From assembly GCA_937989585.1 (NCBI GenBank), contig CALKRW010000009.1:9638-73637 (forward strand): a DNA stretch of 64,000 nt. Direction: 5' to 3'. Made by a program: the position numbers and the translations under genes. The notes below the pieces were generated by a model. That model ran no database searches. It saw nothing but the letters and a program-made list of their open reading frames with translations, and was not told the origin of the DNA. This DNA is from an uncultured Porphyromonadaceae bacterium (lineage in GTDB: Bacteria; Bacteroidota; Bacteroidia; Bacteroidales; Muribaculaceae). Shown here in pieces: positions 26,127-34,880 of this stretch; position 1 is the first letter of the stretch; every line of letters starts with the position of its first letter.

Positions 26127-27197
26127 ATGAAAAACTTGAAAGACGAAACAAAAAAGGAAATAGTGGTATTAAAAAAAAACTCCAAAAAACCTTTAAGAAT
26201 TATACTTTGGTCATTTGTAGCACTCATTGTTGCTGCGGGAACTGTTTTGTTGTGGCTTGGCAACAAGGCCTATCGTCAGTTTGATGGTAAGGGTGTCCGC
26301 ATAGTAATCCCAAATGTGTCTTCTAAAGAAGAAGTGAACGATATCCTTATCAGTCAACTTGGAGATTACGGAGCTGATATAGCATGGTTCTGGAAAGTGC
26401 GAGGAGGTGACCCGCATCGTGCGGCTGGTTCCTATGTTATAAACCCCGGTGATCGTGTCTGGTCTGTTGTAAATCGTATTAGGGTAGGGGCTCAGACACC
26501 AGTACGACTTACATTCAACAATGTCAGGACCATGGATGAACTTGCCACCCGCATATCCAGGAATTTTGCGTTCTCAGAGATAGATTTCCTTGCGGCGTGT
26601 GACTCATTGCTTCCTGAACAAGGATTCAATAAGGCTCAATACCCGGCGGCGTTTGTACCGGATACATATGAATTCTATGCGACCGCGACTGCGGAAGATG
26701 TTGTAAGGAAACTTGCCGAGCATCGTGAAAAATTCTGGAATGAAGACCGTCGGGCCAAAGCAAAAACTCTGGGGCTTTCACCTGTAGAAGTAACGACAGT
26801 CGCTTCTATTGTCGAAGAAGAGACAGCAAAATCTGATGAGCGTGGCAAGGTTGCAAGGCTTTATATCAACAGGCTTGACAAAGGGATGAGACTACAGGCT
26901 GATCCCACTGTCAAGTTCGCACTTGGAGATTTTTCCATTAAGCGTATAGTCGGACCGATGATAAAAGTACAATCACGCTATAATACTTATCTATATGAAG
27001 GACTGCCTCCAGGCCCAATTCGTATCCCCGAATCATCGACTATTGATGCCGTTCTGAACGCTCCGGAGCATGCATATATCTATATGTGTGCTCGCGAGGA
27101 TTTCTCAGGTTATCACAATTTCACTTCGGATTATAATGAACATCTTGCCAATGCACGTCGTTATCAGGCAGAACTTGATGCAAGGGGAATAAATTAG
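26127..27197 (+). CDS. mltG: Endolytic murein transglycosylase MltG
   Basis: This inner-membrane lytic transglycosylase cuts nascent peptidoglycan strands and releases 1,6-anhydro ends; the family sets glycan chain length. The 356-residue protein has a lysine-rich cytosolic N-terminus, one membrane helix (about residues 29-50), a LysM-like region, and the YceG catalytic domain. The catalytic glutamate lies in the family motif ASIVEEETA; downstream are RLYINRLDKGMRLQADPTV and YNTYLYEGLPPGPI. Length is normal. A small DUF2007 gene follows 21 nt later and is probably co-transcribed. Confidence 0.95.
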   Translation: MKNLKDETKKEIVVLKKNSKKPLRIILWSFVALIVAAGTVLLWLGNKAYRQFDGKGVRIVIPNVSSKEEVNDILISQLGDYGADIAWFWKVRGGDPHRAAGSYVINPGDRVWSVVNRIRVGAQTPVRLTFNNVRTMDELATRISRNFAFSEIDFLAACDSLLPEQGFNKAQYPAAFVPDTYEFYATATAEDVVRKLAEHREKFWNEDRRAKAKTLGLSPVEVTTVASIVEEETAKSDERGKVARLYINRLDKGMRLQADPTVKFALGDFSIKRIVGPMIKVQSRYNTYLYEGLPPGPIRIPESSTIDAVLNAPEHAYIYMCAREDFSGYHNFTSDYNEHLANARRYQAELDARGIN

Positions 27198-27218
27198 TAA
27201 ATACCCTATTACGGTTAT

Positions 27219-27455
27219 ATGAACAATAATCAATTGGTGGTTGCTGCCATATTCAGCAACAATTTCGATGCTAATCTGGCGCTTACAAAACTGCGTTCGG
27301 AAGGCATCGCATGCATCATTGACGGAGAAACAATTGCTGATGTCTGGGGTGGTGCGGCCGGAATGACATTTACAGGCCTTCGCCTGATGGTCAATTCAGA
27401 TGACCTGTCAGCCGCACGCAAGATTATTGACGGAATGTCTATTTCGCACGATTGA
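27219..27455 (+). CDS. DUF2007 domain protein (putative signal transducer)
   Basis: The 78-residue protein matches the layout of PF09413 (DUF2007): VVAAIFSNNFDANLALTKLRSEGIACII, then GLRLMVNSDDLSAARKII. Proteins of this type form a small ferredoxin-like fold and are annotated only as putative signal-transducing proteins. It sits 21 nt after mltG on the same strand. No partner domain, signal peptide or zinc ligands are present. Confidence 0.85.
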   Translation: MNNNQLVVAAIFSNNFDANLALTKLRSEGIACIIDGETIADVWGGAAGMTFTGLRLMVNSDDLSAARKIIDGMSISHD

Positions 27456-27475
27456 CGTTAGAGCAATTGGGTTAC

Positions 27476-27517
27476 ATAAAAAGAAAGACGGAGTGCCAGA
27501 TGTGACACTTCGTCTTT
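27476..27517 (-). terminator. Intrinsic terminator of tRNA-Gly(CCC)
   Basis: On the minus strand AAAGACG...AGTG (27517 leftward) pairs with CACT...CGTCTTT (to 27484) and is followed by CTTTTTAT. It starts 6 nt after the tRNA 3' end. Confidence 0.75.
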
Positions 27518-27522
27518 GAGAG

Positions 27523-27595
27523 AGCGATAGACGGGGGTCGAACCCGCGACCCTGGGCTTGGGAAGCCCATGCTCTGCCAACTGAGCTACTATCGC
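27523..27595 (-). tRNA. tRNA-Gly(CCC)
   Basis: A 73-nt cloverleaf on the minus strand. The acceptor GCGATAG pairs with CTATCGC, with discriminator T. The anticodon loop TTCCCAA gives CCC, which reads GGG. The T-arm GGTTCGACCC is normal. CCA is not encoded. It lies in the gap between the convergent DUF2007 and gldN genes, downstream of gldN on the same strand. Confidence 0.94.
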
Positions 27596-27726
27596 ATATC
27601 CGGGGAGAGCCTGAGCATTTGTTGAAGAATCTGATTGGTGAATCTCAGAGCAGTTTCCTTTTTGTGATGGCAAAGTTAGTGATTTTTTTTGAAAGGGAAG
27701 AATCGAATATAAAGTTTTTCAGTTAT

Positions 27727-28896
27727 TCAGCGGCGGCGTCGGACAGAACGTGTTGCCGATGAAGAAGAAGTCTTGACTTTTGATTGCTTGACTTTCGACT
27801 CTTTAGGTTTCTTGGAAGAACGTTTTGTAGAGCGCTTTGTGGCGCGTTTAGGCTGATTTTCGGTTGAATCGCCGTTTTCTATACTAGTATTGTCACCTGA
27901 AGCGACATTCTCATCTGAATCAGCCGAGGCAAGAGCCTGGTCTTTGTTGTTCTTCTTGTTCTTGCCGCCAATGACTTCCTCGCGATCAGCAACCCAAAGT
28001 TTATCCTCGAAAGTCGTGAGGCGTTTTTGTATTGAATCCTGGGCGCGGCTCATAGCATCGGGATCAGGATAAAGTTGTGCCATGGACTGGTTGCGAAGAT
28101 TACGGGTTTTATATATGTCACCCTCGTACATATTCATACGGAAGAAATCATCGTAAGAGGCGGTCGGGATATTGTTGTCGTCTGAGGTGAAAATCATCTG
28201 TTGGGCAAGCCAAGGACGTATGTCCGAATACTTGAGCCAGAACATGGGATATTTCACGGCTTCACCGCCAAAATCACCTGAACGGTGAAGTACGGGACAT
28301 ATTGCCTCTACTTCAGTTCTCATACGGTTTTGACGTGTATCGAATTCCCATCGTTCAATTATATAATATGAAAGTACCTCGTTGGTTGGCACATCGGATT
28401 CGTCAATTGTGAAACGGGGATTTTTCTCGGTGGAACCTTTGGCATCGGTATATAGAATGTGGAATCTGTCAAGGACATCACGTACCTTTATACGGTATTT
28501 GTCTGTGAAGACTTCACGTCCATCTAGGTACTCATAGGCTGGTATCTGGTTGTTTGCAAGAAGACGCATTATTATACGGAAGAGGTTTTCCTGGCCTTCG
28601 ATATTCTCTTCGGGAAAGTAGAGAGTCGCGTTTTTAGCCTTGTCAAGGTCAATCTGGCGATAGATAACCCGCATCCACTGTCGGTCAGCATCGGTTATGG
28701 ATGCACCAGCATCGCTGTAGTGGTTCTGCATGCGGTCGGTGACGCCAGGAGTCTGGGTTTGCTCCTTGCTGTGGCGGGGGCCATTGCCGGCACGGCGTGA
28801 AACACCCGAGGCCGTGGAATTATCCTGGGCGGCTGAGCCGAGTACGCCGGACGCAAGCATGAATGCGGCAAGGGCTATGCGGTTTATTTTTTTCAT
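27727..28896 (-). CDS. gldN: T9SS ring component GldN/PorN
   Basis: GldN/PorN is a periplasmic protein that joins the lipoprotein GldK/PorK in the ring under the outer membrane of the type IX secretion system. The 389-residue protein has a signal peptide (to about residue 23, AAQ). The family core spans about residues 65-300 (QWMRVIYRQIDLDKAKNATLYFP, NLFRIIMRLLANNQIPAYEY, MFWLKYSDIRPWL, NMYEGDIYKTRNLRNQ). Beyond it lies an odd tail of about 70 residues: an acidic/serine stretch, then a run rich in lysine, arginine and serine ending RSVRRRR. Orthologues I know of end nearer the core. It is the last gene of the porT-porP-gldKLMN block, 54 nt after gldM. Confidence 0.93.
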   Translation of the reverse strand: MKKINRIALAAFMLASGVLGSAAQDNSTASGVSRRAGNGPRHSKEQTQTPGVTDRMQNHYSDAGASITDADRQWMRVIYRQIDLDKAKNATLYFPEENIEGQENLFRIIMRLLANNQIPAYEYLDGREVFTDKYRIKVRDVLDRFHILYTDAKGSTEKNPRFTIDESDVPTNEVLSYYIIERWEFDTRQNRMRTEVEAICPVLHRSGDFGGEAVKYPMFWLKYSDIRPWLAQQMIFTSDDNNIPTASYDDFFRMNMYEGDIYKTRNLRNQSMAQLYPDPDAMSRAQDSIQKRLTTFEDKLWVADREEVIGGKNKKNNKDQALASADSDENVASGDNTSIENGDSTENQPKRATKRSTKRSSKKPKESKVKQSKVKTSSSSATRSVRRRR

Positions 28897-28950
28897 CTTG
28901 TTCAGATTATGTTTGCTGTTAAGATTCGTGTCAGAGTTTAAAGGTATATG

Positions 28951-30510
28951 TCAGCCTATGATTACTTCCATTGGCGAAAGATCGCGAGAGATTCCGTCGG
29001 GACCAACGGCTTTGATGCGGGTGATGAAGAAACGTGCACCACGTTTGAGACGCTGGAATGACTGTTTCTGGCGGGGAGAGAACGATGCGCCGCTTGATAC
29101 TTCAGGGATGGCATTACCCATTGAGTCGAAGATTACAGTCTCAAATGAAGTTACGCGGAATTTCGTATCAATCAGACCATCGTCAATGGCAGCCTCAAGT
29201 CCGGGGGCAGCAAGTAGAAGTTGTTTCGAGAAAGGTCGTGAACCCTTATAGTGACTGACGTTGCCTTTATCGTTATATGCGATGTATGCCGACGGATCTG
29301 GAAGTTTACGAACGCGGAAAGTTGTCGTGGCTACATTAGATGTGCGTCCATCGATATTTGCCGTCACGGTAACGACAGCATTCGAGCCTACGGCCGTAGG
29401 GCGGGCTATCCAATGGTCACCGGAACGGGTAAGCGAGCCTCCTGTCATTGTGGCGGAAATATTGTTCATTGTAACGCCGGGAACGGAAATCGATATTGGG
29501 TTGTCGATACCGGCATAAAGAACATTCATCATGGTTGCCGATACAGTAGCCATAGGTTCTATAACTGTATATGAGGATGAGAAGTCATGACGGGTAAAAG
29601 TGCCGTCGCCATGAGGTACCTGAATATAGCCATTATAGGTGAATTCGCCGGTCGAGGTTGCACCTACAGTATAGATGCCATTGTCATCAAGGCGTCTGCC
29701 TCCGACAAAAACCTCAGGACGTGCGGTTGTGTCGACTGCGGCAAGCACTATGTTTGCCTGATACTGACCTCCCCGCATGACAAGTCTTGACTGCGGAATG
29801 ACGAATGCAGACAGCGAGTTGACGCGTACATCGCCCGCATCGACCTGAGACAGAAGTGAAGCAAGAGCCTCGCCTTCGGCATAAAGTATGTCATTCTGAA
29901 CTTTGGACAGGAGGGTGACTGCGGCAACAACAGGCTGTTGGTCGAATTTCGCTTCTTCCCAGAGGAGTTTGTTTAATTGACCCTTGCGTTGAATAGGCTC
30001 CGTGGATAAGGCATTTGCTATGTTTTTTGCCTTTGCAGGATCCCCGATAGTTGCAGTTATATAGTCACGGAACGAATCTATTGATGTTCTCAGTCGTTGT
30101 CCGTTTTTACTTCCTGGGGCTAACATGACAACAGCGGCGGATTCAAGGTCATCACGGTTGATTATGTTGTTGGGGTTGCCTTCTGCGCCGTCTGCCTGTC
30201 GTACTATGGCCATTTTCAGCGAGTCAACAAGTCTATATAGTGATGCGGTGTTACGGCGAACTTCCGAGGCCTTTTCAAGCCAGCGGCGTCCTTTCTCAGG
30301 GTTCTGCTGTGCGAAAGCCTCAAGCGAGTGGTAGATTGCGGCGTTGCGGTCTGATACGTTCTGATTGGAACGGGTGAGGCCTTCGTGAACCTGTGTGAAA
30401 CCGTCGAGAACATCGGACGAGACGTTTAGGGCGAGCATAGCCGTCAGGACGATATACATAAGGTTTATCATCTTCTGACGGGGGGAAAGTCTGTTGTTGT
30501 TTGCTCCCAT
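28951..30510 (-). CDS. gldM: T9SS motor/shaft protein GldM/PorM
   Basis: GldM/PorM pairs with GldL in the inner membrane and reaches across the periplasm to the GldK/N ring, carrying proton-driven torque. The 519-residue protein begins with the conserved MGANNNRLSPRQKMINLMYIVLTAMLALN, which holds its single membrane helix (about 16-34). A helical D1 region is followed by three Ig-like domains (D2-D4) to the C-terminus, with the GNVSHYKGSRPFSKQLL-type segment in the last third. Length equals the family. The start is 6 nt after the gldL stop, so the two are tightly coupled, as their fixed stoichiometry would require. Confidence 0.95.
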   Translation of the reverse strand: MGANNNRLSPRQKMINLMYIVLTAMLALNVSSDVLDGFTQVHEGLTRSNQNVSDRNAAIYHSLEAFAQQNPEKGRRWLEKASEVRRNTASLYRLVDSLKMAIVRQADGAEGNPNNIINRDDLESAAVVMLAPGSKNGQRLRTSIDSFRDYITATIGDPAKAKNIANALSTEPIQRKGQLNKLLWEEAKFDQQPVVAAVTLLSKVQNDILYAEGEALASLLSQVDAGDVRVNSLSAFVIPQSRLVMRGGQYQANIVLAAVDTTARPEVFVGGRRLDDNGIYTVGATSTGEFTYNGYIQVPHGDGTFTRHDFSSSYTVIEPMATVSATMMNVLYAGIDNPISISVPGVTMNNISATMTGGSLTRSGDHWIARPTAVGSNAVVTVTANIDGRTSNVATTTFRVRKLPDPSAYIAYNDKGNVSHYKGSRPFSKQLLLAAPGLEAAIDDGLIDTKFRVTSFETVIFDSMGNAIPEVSSGASFSPRQKQSFQRLKRGARFFITRIKAVGPDGISRDLSPMEVIIG

Positions 30511-30516
30511 TGTCGA

Positions 30517-31476
30517 TCAATCGTTGTTTTCGGAGGTGGTTTCGGGATTTGTAACGGTTGGATTGCCTGTCTGTGCCATCATGGGGTTGTACATGTTGAT
30601 GGTCATCGCGGTAATCATTTTTTCATAGACAGAGTTGAGTTGCTGCATGTAACGGGCCATCTTCTCTGTCTCTTCGGCATAACGTGCAGATTGCTCTGAC
30701 GATTTCTCATACATGTCGCGGATATCTTTGATGCCTTTGTTGACACGGTCGATTGCATCCAGTTGTGACGAGATGGATTTCAGTTGAATCTCGTAGATAG
30801 TGTTGAGACCCTGAATATTGCGTGAGAGGTCACCCATCTGCTGTACATAGCCTTGTGATGAGCGGGTAATGTTCTCTGAGTTTTCAGTAATTGTGCGGTA
30901 CGAGTCAAGCAGAATCTCGGAAACGTGGTTGAGAGCCTGGGTTGATTGGCGTAACTGGGCCATTTCCTCAGTTATGCCATTTAATTGCTCCAGATAGTTC
31001 TGTGTTGCGGATGCGACATTGGAGGCCGGAGTTGTTACCGGCCCTTCAGCGACTAGAATTTCGGCATGGTGTGTCTCTGACTGGCGAGGACGGTCGGATA
31101 CAGGCCAGGATCCATCTTGACCCAAAAACGAATCGTCTCCGTTAGAAGGTTTATCCGCATTTTCTTCAGTCTCGTCTGCGGTATCCTCCTTGACTTTGGA
31201 GTCTGCATCTGCGTCTTCATCTTCATATTTCTTGTCGAGTTGAGGGTAAACCTTTTCCCAATTATACTCGCGGGGCGGACGGTCGAATGCAGTGAGGACG
31301 AACATAAGTACCTCCGTGCCCATGCCGATGGAGAGCAAGGTATTGCCTCCTGGCAGGTGGAGTATCTTGAATAGTGCGCCCCAGATTACGATAGCGGCAC
31401 CGATTGAATAGGCGAAGTTGAAGAAACGTTGGCCTTTCTCGCTTGATATGAAGGATTGTTTATGCTTTTTTGCCAT
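30517..31476 (-). CDS. gldL: T9SS proton-channel motor protein GldL/PorL
   Basis: GldL forms the inner-membrane stator-like motor with GldM and uses the proton motive force for T9SS export. The ATG at 31476 (MAKKHKQSFISSEKGQRFFN) is chosen over 31635 because it matches the family start. Two membrane helices follow (about residues 18-40 and 46-66) with an intervening FKILHLPGGN turn, then a long cytosolic part: an acidic segment (about 80-115, DKKYEDEDADADSKVKED) and a coiled coil (about 155-290). The membrane glutamate of the second helix (GMGTEVLMFVL) fits the residue proposed to carry protons. Final length is 319 residues. Confidence 0.93.
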   Translation of the reverse strand: MAKKHKQSFISSEKGQRFFNFAYSIGAAIVIWGALFKILHLPGGNTLLSIGMGTEVLMFVLTAFDRPPREYNWEKVYPQLDKKYEDEDADADSKVKEDTADETEENADKPSNGDDSFLGQDGSWPVSDRPRQSETHHAEILVAEGPVTTPASNVASATQNYLEQLNGITEEMAQLRQSTQALNHVSEILLDSYRTITENSENITRSSQGYVQQMGDLSRNIQGLNTIYEIQLKSISSQLDAIDRVNKGIKDIRDMYEKSSEQSARYAEETEKMARYMQQLNSVYEKMITAMTINMYNPMMAQTGNPTVTNPETTSENND

Positions 31477-31538
31477 TTTGATTGATGTTATATCTTTCGC
31501 CATGGAATGGCTGATATGACTGTCTTTGAGTATTAAAC

Positions 31539-32987
31539 TTAGCGTTTGCCGCTTTTCTGACCGCGTGCGAAACCTATCTGACTGCGGACGCAACGGAATC
31601 CTATGTATGAACGCTGTTCGTTCTGATACTCCCACATGCGGAGGTCTGAACGAATGTTATGGGCCACATCTTTCCAGGAGCCGCCACGAATAATCTTCCG
31701 TTTCATGCGGTATGGATCCTCTTTGGCAGCGTTATAGCGGTATTCGGGGTTAAGGTCGGAAGTGAGTTTGTCAACAGATTCGGTGAATGCTGTCGAAGTC
31801 CACTCGGAGACATTGCCGGCCATGTCGTAGAGTCCGAAATCATTTGGCGCATATGTACCTACCCGCGAGGTAATCACATGCCCGTCCTTGACATAGTTTC
31901 CCTCCTGTGGCTTAAAGTTGGCATAGAAGCAACCCTTGTCATCGGACATTGTCAGGTCACCGTCCCATGGATACTTGTTTTCGGAAACACCTGCGCGGGC
32001 AGCAAATTCCCACTCGGCTTCGGTTGGCAGACGATATGGCTCGACATATATACCTTCCTTTCCGAGAGAGCGGCGCAGGTAATCTGTGCGCCAGTTGGCG
32101 AAGGCATTGGCTTGTTCCCAGGATACACCTACAACAGGGTAGTCGGAGTATCCTCCGTGTGAAAAATACATTCGGACATAAGGTTCGTTGTATGCATTTT
32201 CAAAGTCATTGACCCATGCGGTGGTATCGGGGTAGACGTTGACAATATAGGTGTTGAGAAAGTCATAGTCGCCGGTAAGGCCACGGGTAATTGTTTCACG
32301 AACAATTTCTCCCTCGTCATTGAAATATGCCGTATCTTTGGAAATCTGTGGAATGTCAGTTGGGGTAGGGAGGTCTGTGTTGTATACACGACGGCGCGGG
32401 TCAAGACGATTTTTACGCTTGGCGGCCTCGGTATGATTATACACCTCGTACCGGTAGTTGAGCTGGGTATCATCGAGTTCACGTACACCGGTAATGGGGT
32501 TGGTACGGTAAACCGATTCAATGGCACGTGCCTCGTCTTCGTTGGGATTGCGCCATGGAATTGGCTTGTTCCAGTTTAGGTGAGGAGTAACAGGATTACC
32601 TTCACGGTCTTCCTCAATCTTGAAATCCTCGTTGCCTCCGTAAGCGGGATCGGCAAGACGTTCGCGGATGATGGAGTCGCGGACCCAGAATACGAACTGC
32701 TTGTATTTGGCATTGGTGATTTCGGTTTCGTCCATCCAGAAGCCATCCACGGAAATTCCGCGGGCGTTTGCTTCGAGATTCCAGAGGCTGTCGGCCTCGC
32801 CCGGTCCGACTTTCATAGAACCGCGGTCGACTAGTACCATCCCGTAGGGAGTAGGTTCTGTCCACGATGTGCCGCCGACACCTGTAACTTCACCTCCTGC
32901 TGCCGAGCGCTGGCCGGTAGAGCAGGAGGCGATGATGGCGCCGAAAGCGAGCGCGAGGCTTGCCGCTATCTTGGTTGTTCTGTTCAT
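31539..32987 (-). CDS. gldK: T9SS ring lipoprotein GldK/PorK
   Basis: GldK/PorK is an outer-membrane lipoprotein of the sulfatase-modifying-factor (FGE) fold that forms the T9SS ring with GldN. From the ATG at 32987 (482 residues) it has a lipoprotein signal with lipobox IIASC (Cys22). The FGE-type domain is visible in GMVLVDRGSMKVG near residue 50, YPVVGVSWEQANAFANWR, YRLPTEAEWEFAARAG, GLYDMAGNVSEWT and IRGGSWKD, ending in GFRCVRS. FGE catalytic cysteines are not expected in GldK. A start 23 codons upstream (33056) would overlap the porP stop and hide the signal peptide, so it was rejected. Confidence 0.94.
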   Translation of the reverse strand: MNRTTKIAASLALAFGAIIASCSTGQRSAAGGEVTGVGGTSWTEPTPYGMVLVDRGSMKVGPGEADSLWNLEANARGISVDGFWMDETEITNAKYKQFVFWVRDSIIRERLADPAYGGNEDFKIEEDREGNPVTPHLNWNKPIPWRNPNEDEARAIESVYRTNPITGVRELDDTQLNYRYEVYNHTEAAKRKNRLDPRRRVYNTDLPTPTDIPQISKDTAYFNDEGEIVRETITRGLTGDYDFLNTYIVNVYPDTTAWVNDFENAYNEPYVRMYFSHGGYSDYPVVGVSWEQANAFANWRTDYLRRSLGKEGIYVEPYRLPTEAEWEFAARAGVSENKYPWDGDLTMSDDKGCFYANFKPQEGNYVKDGHVITSRVGTYAPNDFGLYDMAGNVSEWTSTAFTESVDKLTSDLNPEYRYNAAKEDPYRMKRKIIRGGSWKDVAHNIRSDLRMWEYQNEQRSYIGFRCVRSQIGFARGQKSGKR

Positions 32988-33052
32988 GTCTGTGATTATG
33001 TGGTCTGTTGTATTGTCTGAAAAATTGGTTTTGGCCATATAGCCTGTGTTTG

Positions 33053-34048
33053 TCACATAATGCGTATCGCCTTATGACGGTTTCGGTTCTTGTCTCCGAG
33101 ATTCAATTTGAGACTGTAACCGATGAAGAGTTCATGTGAACCGGTAGATGCCTTGGCGATTGCCGATGTGGGATAATCGTAGGCGTATCCAAGAAATATA
33201 CCTTTGATTTCGGCTGAGACAGTCGCGTAGATTGAATCATCGTAGCGATACCCTAGACCAAAGGTAAGGAACTTATTGTAACGACAGCGGGCTGTTATCT
33301 CGGCCGTCGTAAAGGTAAAGTCGCTCTTGACCATCAGTGAAGGCATTATTTCAAATAACGTATATTTTATTGGAATATTGCCTCCGCCCATAAAATAAAG
33401 AGTGCGGCCGGTCTTGAATTCGTATATGTTCTGACCCTGAGAGTCAGATCCACTGTCGGAACTCAGGGAGACAACAGGGGCGTTGACATGAGTCATAGAC
33501 AAGCCGGTCCAGAAAATCTTGTGCCTGAACCATATACCGGCAGCAATGTCGAATGCGGTTCCATGCAGGTCTTGAGTTGGAATCGCGTTGTCGGATCCCT
33601 GATGGTAGTCATCGTCATCCGGAAGTACAACGTCGGAGCCGTTCCACGACTGGTCATAGAATCCAAGCCCCAAAGCGGCAGTGAATTCACCGCCGAATTT
33701 CTTGAACTTATACCCTATTTGGGCATTTAGATTCAGCGTCTTGTAAAGTCCGAGACTTTCCTGTCCTATAACCAGGCCGGTTCCAAAACGTTTCCCGAAT
33801 AGTTTTAATGGCATGTCGGCTGTCCCCAGGAACGAGCGTGGAGCGTTGTCAATGCCGACCCATTGCAGGCGGGCCCCTCCGCATATACGTAAATAGTCTG
33901 TCTGGCCGATGGCAGCCGGATTATAGTATGTAGGGACCTCGTAATACTGCGAAAACTGCGCGTCTGTCTGAGCCATTCCGGTCTTAATGGCGGAGATGAA
34001 AGCGAGAAGAAGCAGTATGCGGATGAATTTGTTTGTCAAACGATTCAT
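33053..34048 (-). CDS. porP: T9SS outer-membrane protein PorP/SprF family
   Basis: PorP/SprF is a small outer-membrane β-barrel associated with T9SS; relatives link the SprA translocon or anchor adhesins. From the ATG at 34048 the protein is 331 residues with a signal peptide (to about residue 27, MAQ). The family signature follows at once: DAQFSQYYEVPTYYNPAAIG, then SFLGTADMPL, GFYDQSWNG and a β-rich body ending GYSLKLNLGD. It lies between porT and gldK, as in other Bacteroidetes. Confidence 0.92.
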   Translation of the reverse strand: MNRLTNKFIRILLLLAFISAIKTGMAQTDAQFSQYYEVPTYYNPAAIGQTDYLRICGGARLQWVGIDNAPRSFLGTADMPLKLFGKRFGTGLVIGQESLGLYKTLNLNAQIGYKFKKFGGEFTAALGLGFYDQSWNGSDVVLPDDDDYHQGSDNAIPTQDLHGTAFDIAAGIWFRHKIFWTGLSMTHVNAPVVSLSSDSGSDSQGQNIYEFKTGRTLYFMGGGNIPIKYTLFEIMPSLMVKSDFTFTTAEITARCRYNKFLTFGLGYRYDDSIYATVSAEIKGIFLGYAYDYPTSAIAKASTGSHELFIGYSLKLNLGDKNRNRHKAIRIM

Positions 34049-34091
34049 TGTCGGTTTGCTATTGTCCTGTAGAATCAGATGGAAGAATGTG

Positions 34092-34814
34092 TTATTCGAA
34101 ATAGAATGAAAGGACAATCATCTTGGATGTTGCTTTGGATAGCGACTGTGTGTACTTGAACTTTCCGGGATCGTCGACAAGGTCAGGGCGGTCATGTTGC
34201 AGAACATCTGTAAGGCCAAGGCAGAATTTGATCTCCGGATTGAGTTTGAAAAACGGCAGGTAGAAATCGCAGCCAAAACCAAATGTAAGATAGAAATCGG
34301 TGGATTTCAGTTTGAGTTCATCGGACCGTTTTTTACCCACATCGAAGGCTGGCATGATTCCGGTGAGCATGTAAGGACGCGAATTGCGGTATCGGAGAGA
34401 CGAGAACTTCAGTTCAACAGGCATAACTACAAAGGTTGATTTGATGTTCTGCCGGACCTCGTCACCGCTATTGATCTCGCGCATGGTAACGTTGCGGTTG
34501 CCAAAATACATGCCTGGAGAGAAACGTAGATTGAAGTAAGTGTTTAGGCGGAGGTCAATCAAGCCGTTAACACAGAAACCGGGAGAGTATGATGGCTGTT
34601 CGATAAACCATGATTCGCCTTCGGGAGTTACGAATCCGTTGTTTGTCAGGCGTAGATTCTGGGTGTGCAGTCCGACCGAGAAACCAAGGTGCCAGCGTCG
34701 GAGGTCCGCGTATGGACGGTTCTGGATTTTATCGTTGAACGTCTTGGCGCTGACACCGAGCGCGCAGAAAACAATGGCTGCGCCTATGATTGCTATTTTG
34801 AGGAAGCGTTTCAT
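34092..34814 (-). CDS. porT: T9SS outer-membrane β-barrel protein PorT
   Basis: PorT is an eight-stranded outer-membrane barrel required for T9SS export in Porphyromonas; its exact role in the machine is unsettled. The 240-residue length is that of P. gingivalis PorT. Seen: a signal peptide (about 1-23, VSA), the conserved HLGFSVGLHTQNLRL, GFCVNGLIDLRLNTYFNLRFSPGM-like barrel strands, PVELKFSSLRYRNSRPYML and a terminal aromatic SFYFE typical of barrels. It lies between lptD and porP, all on the same strand with gaps of 43 to 66 nt. Confidence 0.88.
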   Translation of the reverse strand: MKRFLKIAIIGAAIVFCALGVSAKTFNDKIQNRPYADLRRWHLGFSVGLHTQNLRLTNNGFVTPEGESWFIEQPSYSPGFCVNGLIDLRLNTYFNLRFSPGMYFGNRNVTMREINSGDEVRQNIKSTFVVMPVELKFSSLRYRNSRPYMLTGIMPAFDVGKKRSDELKLKSTDFYLTFGFGCDFYLPFFKLNPEIKFCLGLTDVLQHDRPDLVDDPGKFKYTQSLSKATSKMIVLSFYFE

Positions 34815-34880
34815 TCAGTTGATATAACGCGGGGCAGGGCGTCTTTATTGTGCCTGAACGAAAAAAGACCCTTGGCGGAT

